Below, piece after piece: positions 1-4,763 of a DNA stretch of 5,445 nt; positions within the stretch are counted from its first letter, which is position 1, and every line of letters begins with the position of its first letter. The position numbers were made by a program, and so were the translations under genes. Below the pieces are notes generated by a model. It was not told the DNA's origin and did no database searches. It was given only the letters and a program-made list of their open reading frames with translations. Where the stretch lies: positions 1 to 5,445 of the forward strand of contig JAFPBC010000199.1 in the NCBI GenBank assembly GCA_017390595.1. The letters are read 5' to 3'. The DNA comes from Selenomonadales bacterium (GTDB taxonomy: Bacteria > Bacillota > Negativicutes > RGIG982).

Positions 1-279
1 CGTCTCGAAGATGCGCTCCCGATGTGCAAAGGCGACGAAAAACCGGACCCTGCCATGGAGATCTTCACCGAAAACGCAGGCACGCCCGAAGAATACAGCT
101 ACCGCTGGGTAGAAGTCGAAAAACCGAAAAAGATCAAAGGCTACCGTCAGCTCGGCGCAGTCCGCATGATCGACGACGGCAAATTCGACACCATCGAGAT
201 AAACGGCCGTTACTTCAAACAGCAGGAAGTCAAAAAAGACAATACCAAACAGAACAACAAAAACAAAAACCTCAACTAA
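1..279 (+). CDS. C-terminal fragment of an unrecognised protein
   Basis: An open frame enters from the left edge in phase 1 and ends at TAA (277-279), giving the last 92 residues of a protein whose start lies outside the window. Codon use (many GAA, AAA, ATC, GGC) resembles that of the racemase gene further on, which supports real coding. The fragment is polar and charged, with a PEEYSYRWVEVEKPKK stretch, and contains the segment MIDDGKFDTIEINGRYF, which looks like beta structure. It closes with a low-complexity tail rich in Lys, Asn and Gln that is probably disordered. No signal peptide, membrane span or catalytic motif is visible in this piece and I do not recognise the family. The ATG at 22 is internal to the frame and has no upstream ribosome binding site, so it is not taken as the start. 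A terminator follows 8 bases after the stop. Confidence 0.75.
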   Translation, partial: RLEDALPMCKGDEKPDPAMEIFTENAGTPEEYSYRWVEVEKPKKIKGYRQLGAVRMIDDGKFDTIEINGRYFKQQEVKKDNTKQNNKNKNLN

Positions 280-286
280 AACGAAG

Positions 287-313
287 AGCCACCCGAGACA
301 GGGTGGCTTTTTT
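287..313 (+). terminator. Rho-independent terminator, probably bidirectional
   Basis: A 7-bp stem GCCACCC/GGGTGGC (288-294 with 301-307), extended by an A-T pair, encloses the loop GAGACA and is followed by six T residues (308-313). It ends the partial plus-strand gene. On the minus strand it lies just beyond the stop of the DUF2600 gene at 318, and the hairpin is followed there by TCTTCGTTTT, so it may end both convergent transcripts. Confidence 0.92.
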
Positions 314-317
314 GCGT

Positions 318-1385
318 CTAGCGGTTGATGCGTTTCAGCTTGCGAAGGAGGCGGCACAGGCAAAAATATCGCTTCGCCGCGGGCGGAAGCTGTGCGCGGA
401 TAGCCTCTGCCACGAGTGCGATATCGGGATGAAGTGCTTTCTCATCCGTCAAATAGAGCGCAAGCAGCGCGTATACGATATGCGTATGGAACATCGGCTC
501 GGGCGCGCGTCTCGCGGCAGACAGAGCCTCTCGTGTGAAATAAAGAAGACGCTCCGTCATCTCCTCGTGGGACGTGTAATAGAACGTAAAATTGAGATCG
601 CCGCCTATGCGGTCCTCCTCGCGGTCGATGAGATAATCGAGAAGGATATGGAGCCCGTTGATATACGGAAAATACGCATCCGTTATCGCCTGCGCTTCTT
701 CTGCTGTCATATCATCACGCTTTGCCGATGCGAGCGCGAAGATACCGAGCGTCGAACCGCACGCTGCCGCGAACTCCCAGCCGTTTATCTGCGGATACAT
801 CTCACCATACGCACTCGTCCATGCACGCATCCGCTCCTCGCGATGGGCAGGCGAGATATGTTTGTACGTCTGAAGATCTGTATATCGCTTGCCGAACATA
901 CGAAGATGCGGACGTATCGTCTCTATCGCAGACCCCTCACCGAGAGCCCTTCGGGCATCCGAGACGAGAGATGCGAGATACCCGCCGTCGTCCTTGTGCG
1001 GATAATCTCTGTAATAATCGGAAGGTACGCGTGACGGGTCGAGCGCGTCACAGAATGATTCGTGAAGCGTACGAAACGCGCGCTCCTCATACACCTCGGC
1101 ACGGTCGCACAGATTGTCGAGATAATCGCTGATCGTCTGGAGCGCGACCGCGAACCGCGCATACTCCTCCTGTGCATCCTTCCCGCGCCGTACCAGATGC
1201 GGACAGAGCGCGTAGACAGAAGCACCCTGACAATGGAACGTCTTATCCTTGATCGAAGCACGCGCCTGCTCGCCGAGCACACCCGTCATACCGCCCGCCA
1301 AGTCTCGATACGGACGAAGCATACGCGAAGCAAGCGGAAGCGATGTCAGCACCACACGAACGAAAAAAGAAGCCGTACGAAGCAT
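318..1385 (-). CDS. DUF2600 / YtpB-like class IB terpene synthase homologue
   Basis: Encodes 355 residues, close to the length of Bacillus subtilis YtpB (tetraprenyl-beta-curcumene synthase). The family uses metal-bound Asp-rich motifs to ionise long prenyl diphosphates, giving large (C35) terpenes. Visible family features are FHCQGASVYAL (50-60), the Asp motif DYLDNLCDR (87-95) and INGLHILLDYLIDREED (242-258), whose DxxxD is the second Asp motif, followed by GGDLNFTFYY. The frame stays open to 1535, but I chose ATG 1385 because AAGGGAGG (1392-1399) lies 6 bases upstream and the family N-terminus fits there; the extra 50 upstream residues do not look like protein. The gene stands alone, divergent from the racemase and convergent with the left-edge gene, with no prenyltransferase gene beside it in the window. 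The family assignment is from memory of its motifs; the substrate and product in this organism are unknown. Confidence 0.9.
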   Translation of the reverse strand: MLRTASFFVRVVLTSLPLASRMLRPYRDLAGGMTGVLGEQARASIKDKTFHCQGASVYALCPHLVRRGKDAQEEYARFAVALQTISDYLDNLCDRAEVYEERAFRTLHESFCDALDPSRVPSDYYRDYPHKDDGGYLASLVSDARRALGEGSAIETIRPHLRMFGKRYTDLQTYKHISPAHREERMRAWTSAYGEMYPQINGWEFAAACGSTLGIFALASAKRDDMTAEEAQAITDAYFPYINGLHILLDYLIDREEDRIGGDLNFTFYYTSHEEMTERLLYFTREALSAARRAPEPMFHTHIVYALLALYLTDEKALHPDIALVAEAIRAQLPPAAKRYFCLCRLLRKLKRINR

Positions 1386-1391
1386 AAGAAA

Positions 1392-1399
1392 CCTCCCTT
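1392..1399 (-). promoter_or_regulatory. Ribosome binding site fixing the DUF2600 start
   Basis: The minus strand reads AAGGGAGG then a 6-base spacer to ATG at 1385. This near-perfect Shine-Dalgarno decides the start against longer in-frame alternatives reaching 1535. Confidence 0.85.
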
Positions 1400-1415
1400 G
1401 ACTGAACTTACCGAT

Positions 1416-1421
1416 AGTATA
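1416..1421 (-). promoter_or_regulatory. Possible -10 element of the DUF2600 gene
   Basis: On the minus strand a TATACT hexamer lies 30 bases upstream of the start codon, leaving room for the ribosome binding site. No convincing -35 hexamer sits 16-18 bp upstream, so this is a weak promoter or one that needs an activator. Confidence 0.4.
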
Positions 1422-1475
1422 CCGCGTTTTTGCGCGAGATAACAGGAGAAAACGAGCGTCAGCCGTATCTTTTCC

Positions 1476-1504
1476 TTGCCGAGCATACATAGAAGTTGTA
1501 TAAT
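1476..1504 (+). promoter_or_regulatory. Sigma-A type promoter of the larA-like unit
   Basis: TTGCCG (1476-1481, 4 of 6 consensus) and a perfect TATAAT (1499-1504) are separated by 17 bp. Transcription would begin near 1511 and give a leader of about 45 bases. The leader is AT-rich and contains the near-repeats ATATTAC and AATATTAC (1518-1532), which could be a regulator site, although no known operator is recognised. Confidence 0.7.
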
Positions 1505-1542
1505 TAAACGTATAACATATTACAATATTACACAACTGGACT

Positions 1543-1559
1543 AGGGGGCTTTAACATTG
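1543..1559 (+). promoter_or_regulatory. Ribosome binding site and TTG start of the larA-like gene
   Basis: AGGGGG at 1543-1548 lies 8 bases before TTG at 1557-1559. No ATG or GTG near this spacing fits the frame, so the gene uses a rare TTG start, which usually lowers initiation. Confidence 0.8.
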
Positions 1560-2843
1560 AAACAGTTCGAACTGGGATTCGGTAAAGGCTCGATGACCAT
1601 CGCTTTACCGGAAAAAAATATCCTCGCAGAAGTAGAAGGCAATGAATACCCTGCGATCGAGAACATCGAAGCAGAAGTGAAAAACGTACTTAGAAACCCG
1701 ATCGGCTCCGCACCGCTCAAAGACCTCGTCAAAGCAGGCGAAAAAGTCGGTATCGTCGTCAGTGACGTAACGCGCGGCTGGATCCGCTACGACCGTTTCC
1801 TCCACTTCATCTTGGACGAGCTCAACGAAGCAGGCGTACCTGACAGCGACATCACGCTCATCGTCGGTCTCGGCAGCCATCGTCTCCACACCGAAGAAGA
1901 ACATAAAAGCGTATACGGCATCAGCGCAGACCGCGTAGCCATCTCGCAGACCATGTCCAACGTAGAAGACGCGTTCGAATACCTCGGCACGACTTCGCAT
2001 GGCACAGAAGCAAAAGTAAACAAAATCGCTCTCGCACAGGATAAACTCATCCTCACGGGCGGTATCGTATACCACCTCCTCGCAGGTTTCGGCGGCGGTC
2101 GTAAATCCATCGTTCCTGCTATCACCGCATACGACACCATCCAGCAGAACCATCGCCTCACGCTCACCAAAGAAGTAGGCGGCGGCGCAAACCCTGCTTG
2201 CGGTTCCGGTCTTACGGAAGGCAACCCGATGAACGAAGACCTCATCGAGATCGCGAAAATGGTCAACCCCGACTTCATCTTCAACATCACGCTCACAGCC
2301 GAAGGCCAGTTCGCAGGCTTCTTCGCAGGTGACTGGATGCAGGCTTGGGAAGCAGGCTGCAAACGCGTAGAAGAAGTATTCGGCGTACCCGTACCGGCAA
2401 AAGCCGACATCGTCCTCGCATCGGGCGGCGGTTATCCGAAAGACATCAACTGCTACCAAGGCTCCAAAACATTCGACAATGCCAACATGGCAGGCAGAGA
2501 CGGCGGCGTCGTCATCTCCGTCATGGAATTCCCCGACATCGCGGAACCGCCTGATTTCAGCAAATGGTTCGACATCCCGACGATCGAAGAACACGAAATG
2601 AAACTCCGTGAATCGTACACCATCCCGGGCTTCATCGCGTTCAAAGTTCGCTGCTTCGCAAAAGAACGTACCAACATCGTCGTAACGCGTCCCGAAAACC
2701 GCGCGTTCATCGAAAAAACGGGCATGCGTATGGCAGAAACGCTCGACGAAGCAATGGCAATGGCACGTGACATCATCGGCCACGACGACTACACCGTAAC
2801 AGTCATGTCGCACGCGGCAAACACCATGCCGATCATCAAATAA
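1557..2843 (+). CDS. larA: LarA-family nickel-pincer 2-hydroxyacid racemase/epimerase homologue
   Basis: Encodes 428 residues, the usual size of LarA (DUF2088 family). LarA uses the nickel-pincer nucleotide cofactor to interconvert D- and L-lactate by hydride transfer. The hallmark residues of Lactobacillus plantarum LarA (H108, H174, K184, H200) have counterparts here: H108 in GSHRLHTEEE, H173 in VYHLLAGFGGGRK, K183 (the residue that carries the cofactor) and H199 in YDTIQQNHR. An SDVTR motif at 69-73 fits the N-terminal substrate region. It is predicted cytoplasmic, with no signal peptide. The start is TTG at 1557, chosen because AGGGGG (1543-1548) lies 8 bases upstream and the N-terminus fits the family; two stop codons in tandem end it. 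The larB/larC/larE cofactor genes are not in the window. LarA homologues act on several 2-hydroxyacids, so lactate as the substrate is likely but not proven. A 93-residue gene follows after 21 bases. Confidence 0.88.
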   Translation: MKQFELGFGKGSMTIALPEKNILAEVEGNEYPAIENIEAEVKNVLRNPIGSAPLKDLVKAGEKVGIVVSDVTRGWIRYDRFLHFILDELNEAGVPDSDITLIVGLGSHRLHTEEEHKSVYGISADRVAISQTMSNVEDAFEYLGTTSHGTEAKVNKIALAQDKLILTGGIVYHLLAGFGGGRKSIVPAITAYDTIQQNHRLTLTKEVGGGANPACGSGLTEGNPMNEDLIEIAKMVNPDFIFNITLTAEGQFAGFFAGDWMQAWEAGCKRVEEVFGVPVPAKADIVLASGGGYPKDINCYQGSKTFDNANMAGRDGGVVISVMEFPDIAEPPDFSKWFDIPTIEEHEMKLRESYTIPGFIAFKVRCFAKERTNIVVTRPENRAFIEKTGMRMAETLDEAMAMARDIIGHDDYTVTVMSHAANTMPIIK

Positions 2844-2864
2844 TAAACAAAAAGGAAGATAGTA

Positions 2865-3146
2865 ATGACAACTTTTCAAGTAGCCATTCATGTAGGCAAC
2901 ACCGTAGGCGCCATCTTCTACGAAGACGGTAAAGCCGAAGTACGCCTCGACCATATCAAAAAAGAAGCGGTAGAAAAATTCCTTCAAACGCCGCTCACCA
3001 TGGATGTAGCCGTAAACGACATCCACACATTCGAAACGAAAACGCTCCAGCCGCTCGAGTCCCTCGACAACCTCAAGATCTGCCTCACCCGCCTCTGGGA
3101 AGCAACAGGCGTATACGTCGCGTGGAGCCGTCCGATCGAAGTATAA
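2865..3146 (+). CDS. Small conserved-looking protein downstream of larA, function unknown
   Basis: Encodes 93 residues starting at ATG 2865, with AAGGAAG (2852-2858) 6 bases upstream. It begins 21 bases after the racemase stop with no terminator or promoter between, so the two are probably cotranscribed. Codon use matches the racemase (GTA, CTC, GAA, ATC), supporting real translation. The product is soluble, mixed alpha/beta by eye, with no signal peptide or membrane span. It has an N-terminal strand-rich part (TFQVAIHVGNTVGAIFYEDG), a middle DVAVNDIHTFETKTL and a C-terminal LTRLWEATGVYVAWSRPIEV. There is a single Cys (in LKICLTRLW) and no metal-binding cluster. I do not recognise the family. 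Its position suggests a role tied to the racemase or to 2-hydroxyacid metabolism, but that is inference from context only. Confidence 0.85.
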   Translation: MTTFQVAIHVGNTVGAIFYEDGKAEVRLDHIKKEAVEKFLQTPLTMDVAVNDIHTFETKTLQPLESLDNLKICLTRLWEATGVYVAWSRPIEV

Positions 3147-3147
3147 C

Positions 3148-3266
3148 TCATGCACAGTTATCCACATCTTCACACAGCCTGTGTATAAAGCTTGTGGATA
3201 AGTGGGCAAAAGTGGGATAAAACAACGGTTTCTATTGTGTACAACCTCAAAAAAGGATGTGCATAA
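3148..3266. promoter_or_regulatory. DnaA-box cluster in a gene-free stretch
   Basis: Four 9-mers fit the DnaA box TTATNCACA exactly: TTATCCACA at 3158-3166 (plus), TTATACACA at 3180-3188 (minus), TTATCCACA at 3193-3201 (minus) and TTATGCACA at 3258-3266 (minus). Two more are one base off: TCATGCACA at 3148-3156 (plus) and TTGTACACA at 3236-3244 (minus). A tandem AAGTGGG lies at 3200-3206 and 3210-3216. An A-rich run (3277-3318) follows and could unwind easily. Such density in about 120 bp is unlikely by chance. It could be a replication origin, a DnaA-titrating locus like datA or the Bacillus DnaA-box clusters, or a DnaA-controlled promoter region. No dnaA, dnaN, rpmH or parAB gene is in the window, so the origin reading is not supported by its neighbours. 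Confidence 0.75.
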
Positions 3267-3318
3267 CTCTCAACGAGAAAAAAGATGAAAAAAAGTAAAA
3301 CTTTTTTCAGAAAAACTG

Positions 3319-3347
3319 TTGACACATCCGTATATATTCGGTATAAT
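3319..3347 (+). promoter_or_regulatory. Consensus sigma-A promoter of tRNA-Arg
   Basis: TTGACA (3319-3324) and TATAAT (3342-3347) both match consensus in all six positions and are separated by the optimal 17 bp. Initiation is expected near 3354, about 27 bases before the mature tRNA. The short leader can fold as TGCTTG-AGAA-CAAGCA (3356-3371) and would be removed by RNase P. Confidence 0.93.
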
Positions 3348-3380
3348 AAATTCGTTGCTTGAGAACAAGCACGACCGAAT

Positions 3381-3457
3381 GACTCCATAGCTCAGCTGGA
3401 TAGAGCGTTTGACTACGAATCAAAAGGTCGCAGGTTCGAATCCTGCTGGGGTCACCA
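3381..3457 (+). tRNA. tRNA-Arg, anticodon ACG, CCA encoded
   Basis: The 77 bases fold as a full cloverleaf. The acceptor is GACTCCA/TGGGGTC with one G-T pair, and the D stem is GCTC/GAGC. The anticodon stem TTTGA/TCAAA encloses loop CTACGAA, giving anticodon ACG. The variable loop is AGGTC and the T arm is GCAGG-TTCGAAT-CCTGC. Discriminator A and the CCA end are encoded. ACG is normally deaminated to ICG to read CGU, CGC and CGA, so a TadA deaminase is expected elsewhere in the genome. It is a single-gene unit with its own promoter and terminator. Confidence 0.97.
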
Positions 3458-3467
3458 CTTTGAAATG

Positions 3468-3497
3468 AAGAGCGATGCAGATTGCATCGCTCTTTTT
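3468..3497 (+). terminator. Rho-independent terminator of tRNA-Arg
   Basis: A perfect 12-bp stem AAGAGCGATGCA/TGCATCGCTCTT (3468-3479 with 3483-3494) with a 3-base loop is followed by TTT, G and TTTT. It ends the tRNA transcript 11 bases after CCA. Confidence 0.93.
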
Positions 3498-3524
3498 GTT
3501 TTGCGGGCAGAAGTATACGAAAAT

Positions 3525-3562
3525 GAAAAGCTGCAGGGAACGTGATGTCCTTGCGGCTTTTC
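3525..3562 (-). terminator. Strong hairpin, probable terminator of the downstream small-membrane-protein unit
   Basis: A 14-bp stem with two G-U wobbles (3525-3538 with 3549-3562) and a 10-base loop. Read on the minus strand, the stem ends in CTTTTC and continues ATTTTCG, a moderately T-rich tail. It lies about 70 bases beyond the stop of the 39-residue gene. The plus-strand reading has no T tract, so the minus direction is favoured. Confidence 0.55.
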
Positions 3563-3635
3563 GTATGAGGAGAGTGTTGAAGTATGCGCTTATATGATGC
3601 GGAATCGAGATACCTGTGTATAGCTGCGGTCATGC

Positions 3636-3755
3636 TCAGCCGTACAGCCACAGGCGGATATGATAGCAGACCACAAGAAGACCGAAGCAGTACAAGAGCA
3701 TAAGGAGCACCTGAGAATCTGACAGGGTATTGGACTGATATTCTTTTTTCTTCAT
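3636..3755 (-). CDS. 39-residue single-span membrane peptide
   Basis: A short minus-strand frame from ATG 3755, with AAAGGA (3764-3769) 8 bases upstream, to TGA at 3636-3638. The frame is open further upstream to 3842, but that extension would overlap the end of the previous gene and lacks a good ribosome binding site. The peptide has a basic, polar head (MKKKEYQSNTLSDSQ) and one hydrophobic stretch of about 20 residues (VLLMLLYCFGLLVVCYHIRL), ending WLYG. By the positive-inside rule the N-terminus is probably cytoplasmic. It follows the 127-residue gene by 50 bases and is probably the last gene of that unit. No family is recognised; the hydrophobic-core design also resembles small regulatory membrane peptides or type I toxins, but no antisense RNA promoter was identified. 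Confidence 0.6.
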   Translation of the reverse strand: MKKKEYQSNTLSDSQVLLMLLYCFGLLVVCYHIRLWLYG

Positions 3756-3805
3756 ACAGATCGTCCTTTCTTTTTGGCTGTATTTATCGTGTGGGGATGG
3801 AATGA

Positions 3806-4189
3806 TCACGACTGTCTTTTGCTGAAAAAAGCTATCGGCCACACGATCATGTTGACGATCAGACCGAACAGGCAGATGGCTTCACGGTGATTCTTGGGAG
3901 TGAAGTCGAAGTATTGGCAGACACCGACTGTGATCATAAAGGCGATGCCCAGAAAGAAAGCCGAGATGATGACCAGCGTTATGCATTTGGCAAAGCGGTC
4001 TGACACTTGCGTGGGCGGGCAGTCACTATTCGGTACCTCCTGTACTCTCTGCAATCCTCTTGCCCCTAAAGCACCTGCTATCCATAGCACAATGAAAGTA
4101 ACTACTGCAAGCAGTGCTAATGCTCCTGTAGAGGGAATAAAAGCACCTATGATGATATTGATTGTGGCCAGTATCAAGAAATCTTTCAT
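3806..4189 (-). CDS. Four-span small membrane protein, function unknown
   Basis: Encodes 127 residues from ATG 4189, preceded by GGAGGG (4197-4202) with a 7-base spacer. Hydrophobic segments lie at about residues 3-18, 22-44, 69-91 and 104-122, separated by a polar loop (45-68) containing GARGLQRVQEVPNSDCPPTQ. This predicts a four-span inner membrane protein without a cleaved signal. The N-terminal half resembles the 49-residue protein encoded just upstream: by hand, 17 of the first 44 positions are identical without gaps, including the shared IPS-x-G turn between spans 1 and 2 and the W-I-x-x-A-L end of span 2. It therefore looks like a duplicated two-span module with a second two-span part added. 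It sits mid-unit, 34 bases after the 49-residue gene. I recognise no named family, and no catalytic motif is visible. Confidence 0.8.
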   Translation of the reverse strand: MKDFLILATINIIIGAFIPSTGALALLAVVTFIVLWIAGALGARGLQRVQEVPNSDCPPTQVSDRFAKCITLVIISAFFLGIAFMITVGVCQYFDFTPKNHREAICLFGLIVNMIVWPIAFFSKRQS

Positions 4190-4208
4190 ATGTTATCCCT
4201 CCGTAGGT

Positions 4209-4222
4209 GAGTATTGCTCTCT
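4209..4222 (-). repeat. 14-bp repeat (copy 1) after the 49-residue gene
   Basis: GAGTATTGCTCTCT on the plus strand, identical to 4571-4584. This copy begins one base beyond the stop of the 49-residue gene, between it and the ribosome binding site of the 127-residue gene. A sequence shared by the tails of two small membrane genes suggests duplication or a common RNA element. Confidence 0.6.
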
Positions 4223-4223
4223 C

Positions 4224-4373
4224 TTATTTCTTTCCTTTTGCTCTGTCATCAAGAGCACACATAATCCACCCGAAGATAAATACTCCTATTCCGAATACAG
4301 CGAGCCATCCTTTCGACGGGATGATCGTGCCGAGTACAACTGCTACTATGAACCACATGAGACCTTCTTTCAT
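4224..4373 (-). CDS. 49-residue two-span membrane protein, paralogue of its neighbour's N-terminus
   Basis: A minus-strand frame from ATG 4373 to TAA at 4224-4226. The start is fixed by AAGGAGG (4381-4387) with a 7-base spacer; the longer reading from 4424 would place its start inside the promoter. The protein has two hydrophobic spans, residues 5-19 and 22-41, joined by an IPSKG turn, and a charged tail DDRAKGKK that should stay in the cytoplasm. It aligns without gaps to the first 44 residues of the 127-residue protein downstream. It is the first gene of a unit driven by the extended -10 promoter at 4420-4428 that carries the GTCCG-N6-CGGAC palindrome. The function is not recognised; the shared regulation with the 34/35-residue peptides suggests a membrane-related response. 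Confidence 0.75.
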   Translation of the reverse strand: MKEGLMWFIVAVVLGTIIPSKGWLAVFGIGVFIFGWIMCALDDRAKGKK

Positions 4374-4419
4374 GATGTATCCTCCTTGTATCGTTGGTCG
4401 TATCGTTGTTCTTGACTTT

Positions 4420-4453
4420 ATCATAGCACGCCGCTTGTCCGTTAAATCGGACT
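4420..4453 (-). promoter_or_regulatory. Promoter with palindromic operator, downstream unit
   Basis: The minus strand reads the palindrome GTCCG-ATTTAA-CGGAC (4437-4452), then 11 bases, then TATGAT (4420-4425). A TGC just before the hexamer makes it an extended -10 (TGCTATGAT). No -35 consensus is present; the palindrome covers the -35 zone. It drives the 49-, 127- and 39-residue genes. The 18-bp core TGTCCGTTAAATCGGACT (4436-4453) is identical to that at 4920-4937. Confidence 0.7.
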
Positions 4454-4507
4454 ATGGCGAAGTTGCTTGAAAAAATATGTGATATGCGCCAACCGATGTT
4501 GGAAAAT

Positions 4508-4541
4508 GAACAAGCAGACACGTATGTGTGCCTGCTTGTTC
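4508..4541 (-). terminator. Hairpin, probable terminator of the upstream small-peptide unit
   Basis: A perfect 10-bp stem GAACAAGCAG/CTGCTTGTTC (4508-4517 with 4532-4541), extended inward by ACAC/GTGT with a 2-base bulge. On the minus strand the stem ends TTGTTC and is followed by ATTTTCC, the same tail style as the 3525-3562 hairpin. It lies between the 35-residue gene and the next unit's promoter. Confidence 0.55.
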
Positions 4542-4570
4542 TGTCGTATTAGGGAGAAATGTATGTATGA

Positions 4571-4584
4571 GAGTATTGCTCTCT
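4571..4584 (-). repeat. 14-bp repeat (copy 2) after the 35-residue gene
   Basis: GAGTATTGCTCTCT, identical to 4209-4222. Here it lies 26 bases beyond the stop of the 35-residue gene and, with the preceding GA, forms a small GAGAG-TATTG-CTCTC hairpin (4569-4583). Confidence 0.6.
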
Positions 4585-4610
4585 GCTGTGTTCGGGTAAG
4601 CCTCGCAAAG

Positions 4611-4718
4611 TCAAATATCTTTTAAGAATAAGATGATAGGTATGATGATAACAACGAGGGAGTAGAGCAGTATAAGCACGTTGAAGGCAAAATAGACAAT
4701 ATCGAATGCGGTTTCCAT
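4611..4718 (-). CDS. 35-residue single-span membrane peptide
   Basis: A short minus-strand frame from ATG 4718 to TGA at 4611-4613. AGGAGG lies 8 bases upstream (4727-4732), a full-strength ribosome binding site. The peptide begins METAFDIVYFAFN and continues as an almost unbroken hydrophobic run (VLILLYSLVVIIIPIIL) before ending FLKDI. It has one likely transmembrane span with a Pro in its middle and very few charges. It lies 45 bases after the stop of the 34-residue peptide, in the same direction, and is probably its operon partner. Both share an M-[DE]-x(2,3)-D-I start and an L-F near the end, so they may be distant paralogues. No family is recognised. At this length the evidence is the ribosome binding site, composition and context, not similarity. 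Confidence 0.6.
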   Translation of the reverse strand: METAFDIVYFAFNVLILLYSLVVIIIPIILFLKDI

Positions 4719-4763
4719 AGAAGAGTCCTCCTGTATCGGTTGCGTAAGACGGCAAGACTGTCA

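Noticed and set aside
24..1034. Plus-strand frame of 336 residues from the left edge
   Set aside because: It runs through the terminator at 287-313 and opposite the DUF2600 gene, and its Arg/His-rich composition is typical of an antisense shadow.
1386..1535. N-terminal extension of the DUF2600 frame
   Set aside because: It would cover the divergent promoter area and adds 50 residues without family likeness; the strong ribosome binding site supports ATG 1385.
1605..3209. Minus-strand frame of 534 residues opposite the larA-like gene
   Set aside because: It is a shadow produced by the codon bias of the racemase and the 93-residue gene. Its translation is rich in Cys, Phe and Asp with no recognisable motif, and the plus strand is firmly coding.
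3287..3308. A-rich/T-rich hairpin as a terminator of the larA unit
   Set aside because: The stem is almost all A-T pairs with only one G-C pair in its core and no proper T tail, so it is better seen as part of the A-rich tract beside the DnaA boxes.
3381..3457. tRNA-Arg as an integration site (attB) for the right-hand accessory-looking region
   Set aside because: No second copy of the tRNA 3' end and no integrase gene is visible in the window.
3307..3651. Minus-strand frame of 114 residues containing SRIRTCDLLIRSQTLYPAEL
   Set aside because: This peptide is the well-known false translation of the antisense strand of a tRNA gene; the frame crosses tRNA-Arg, its promoter and its terminator.
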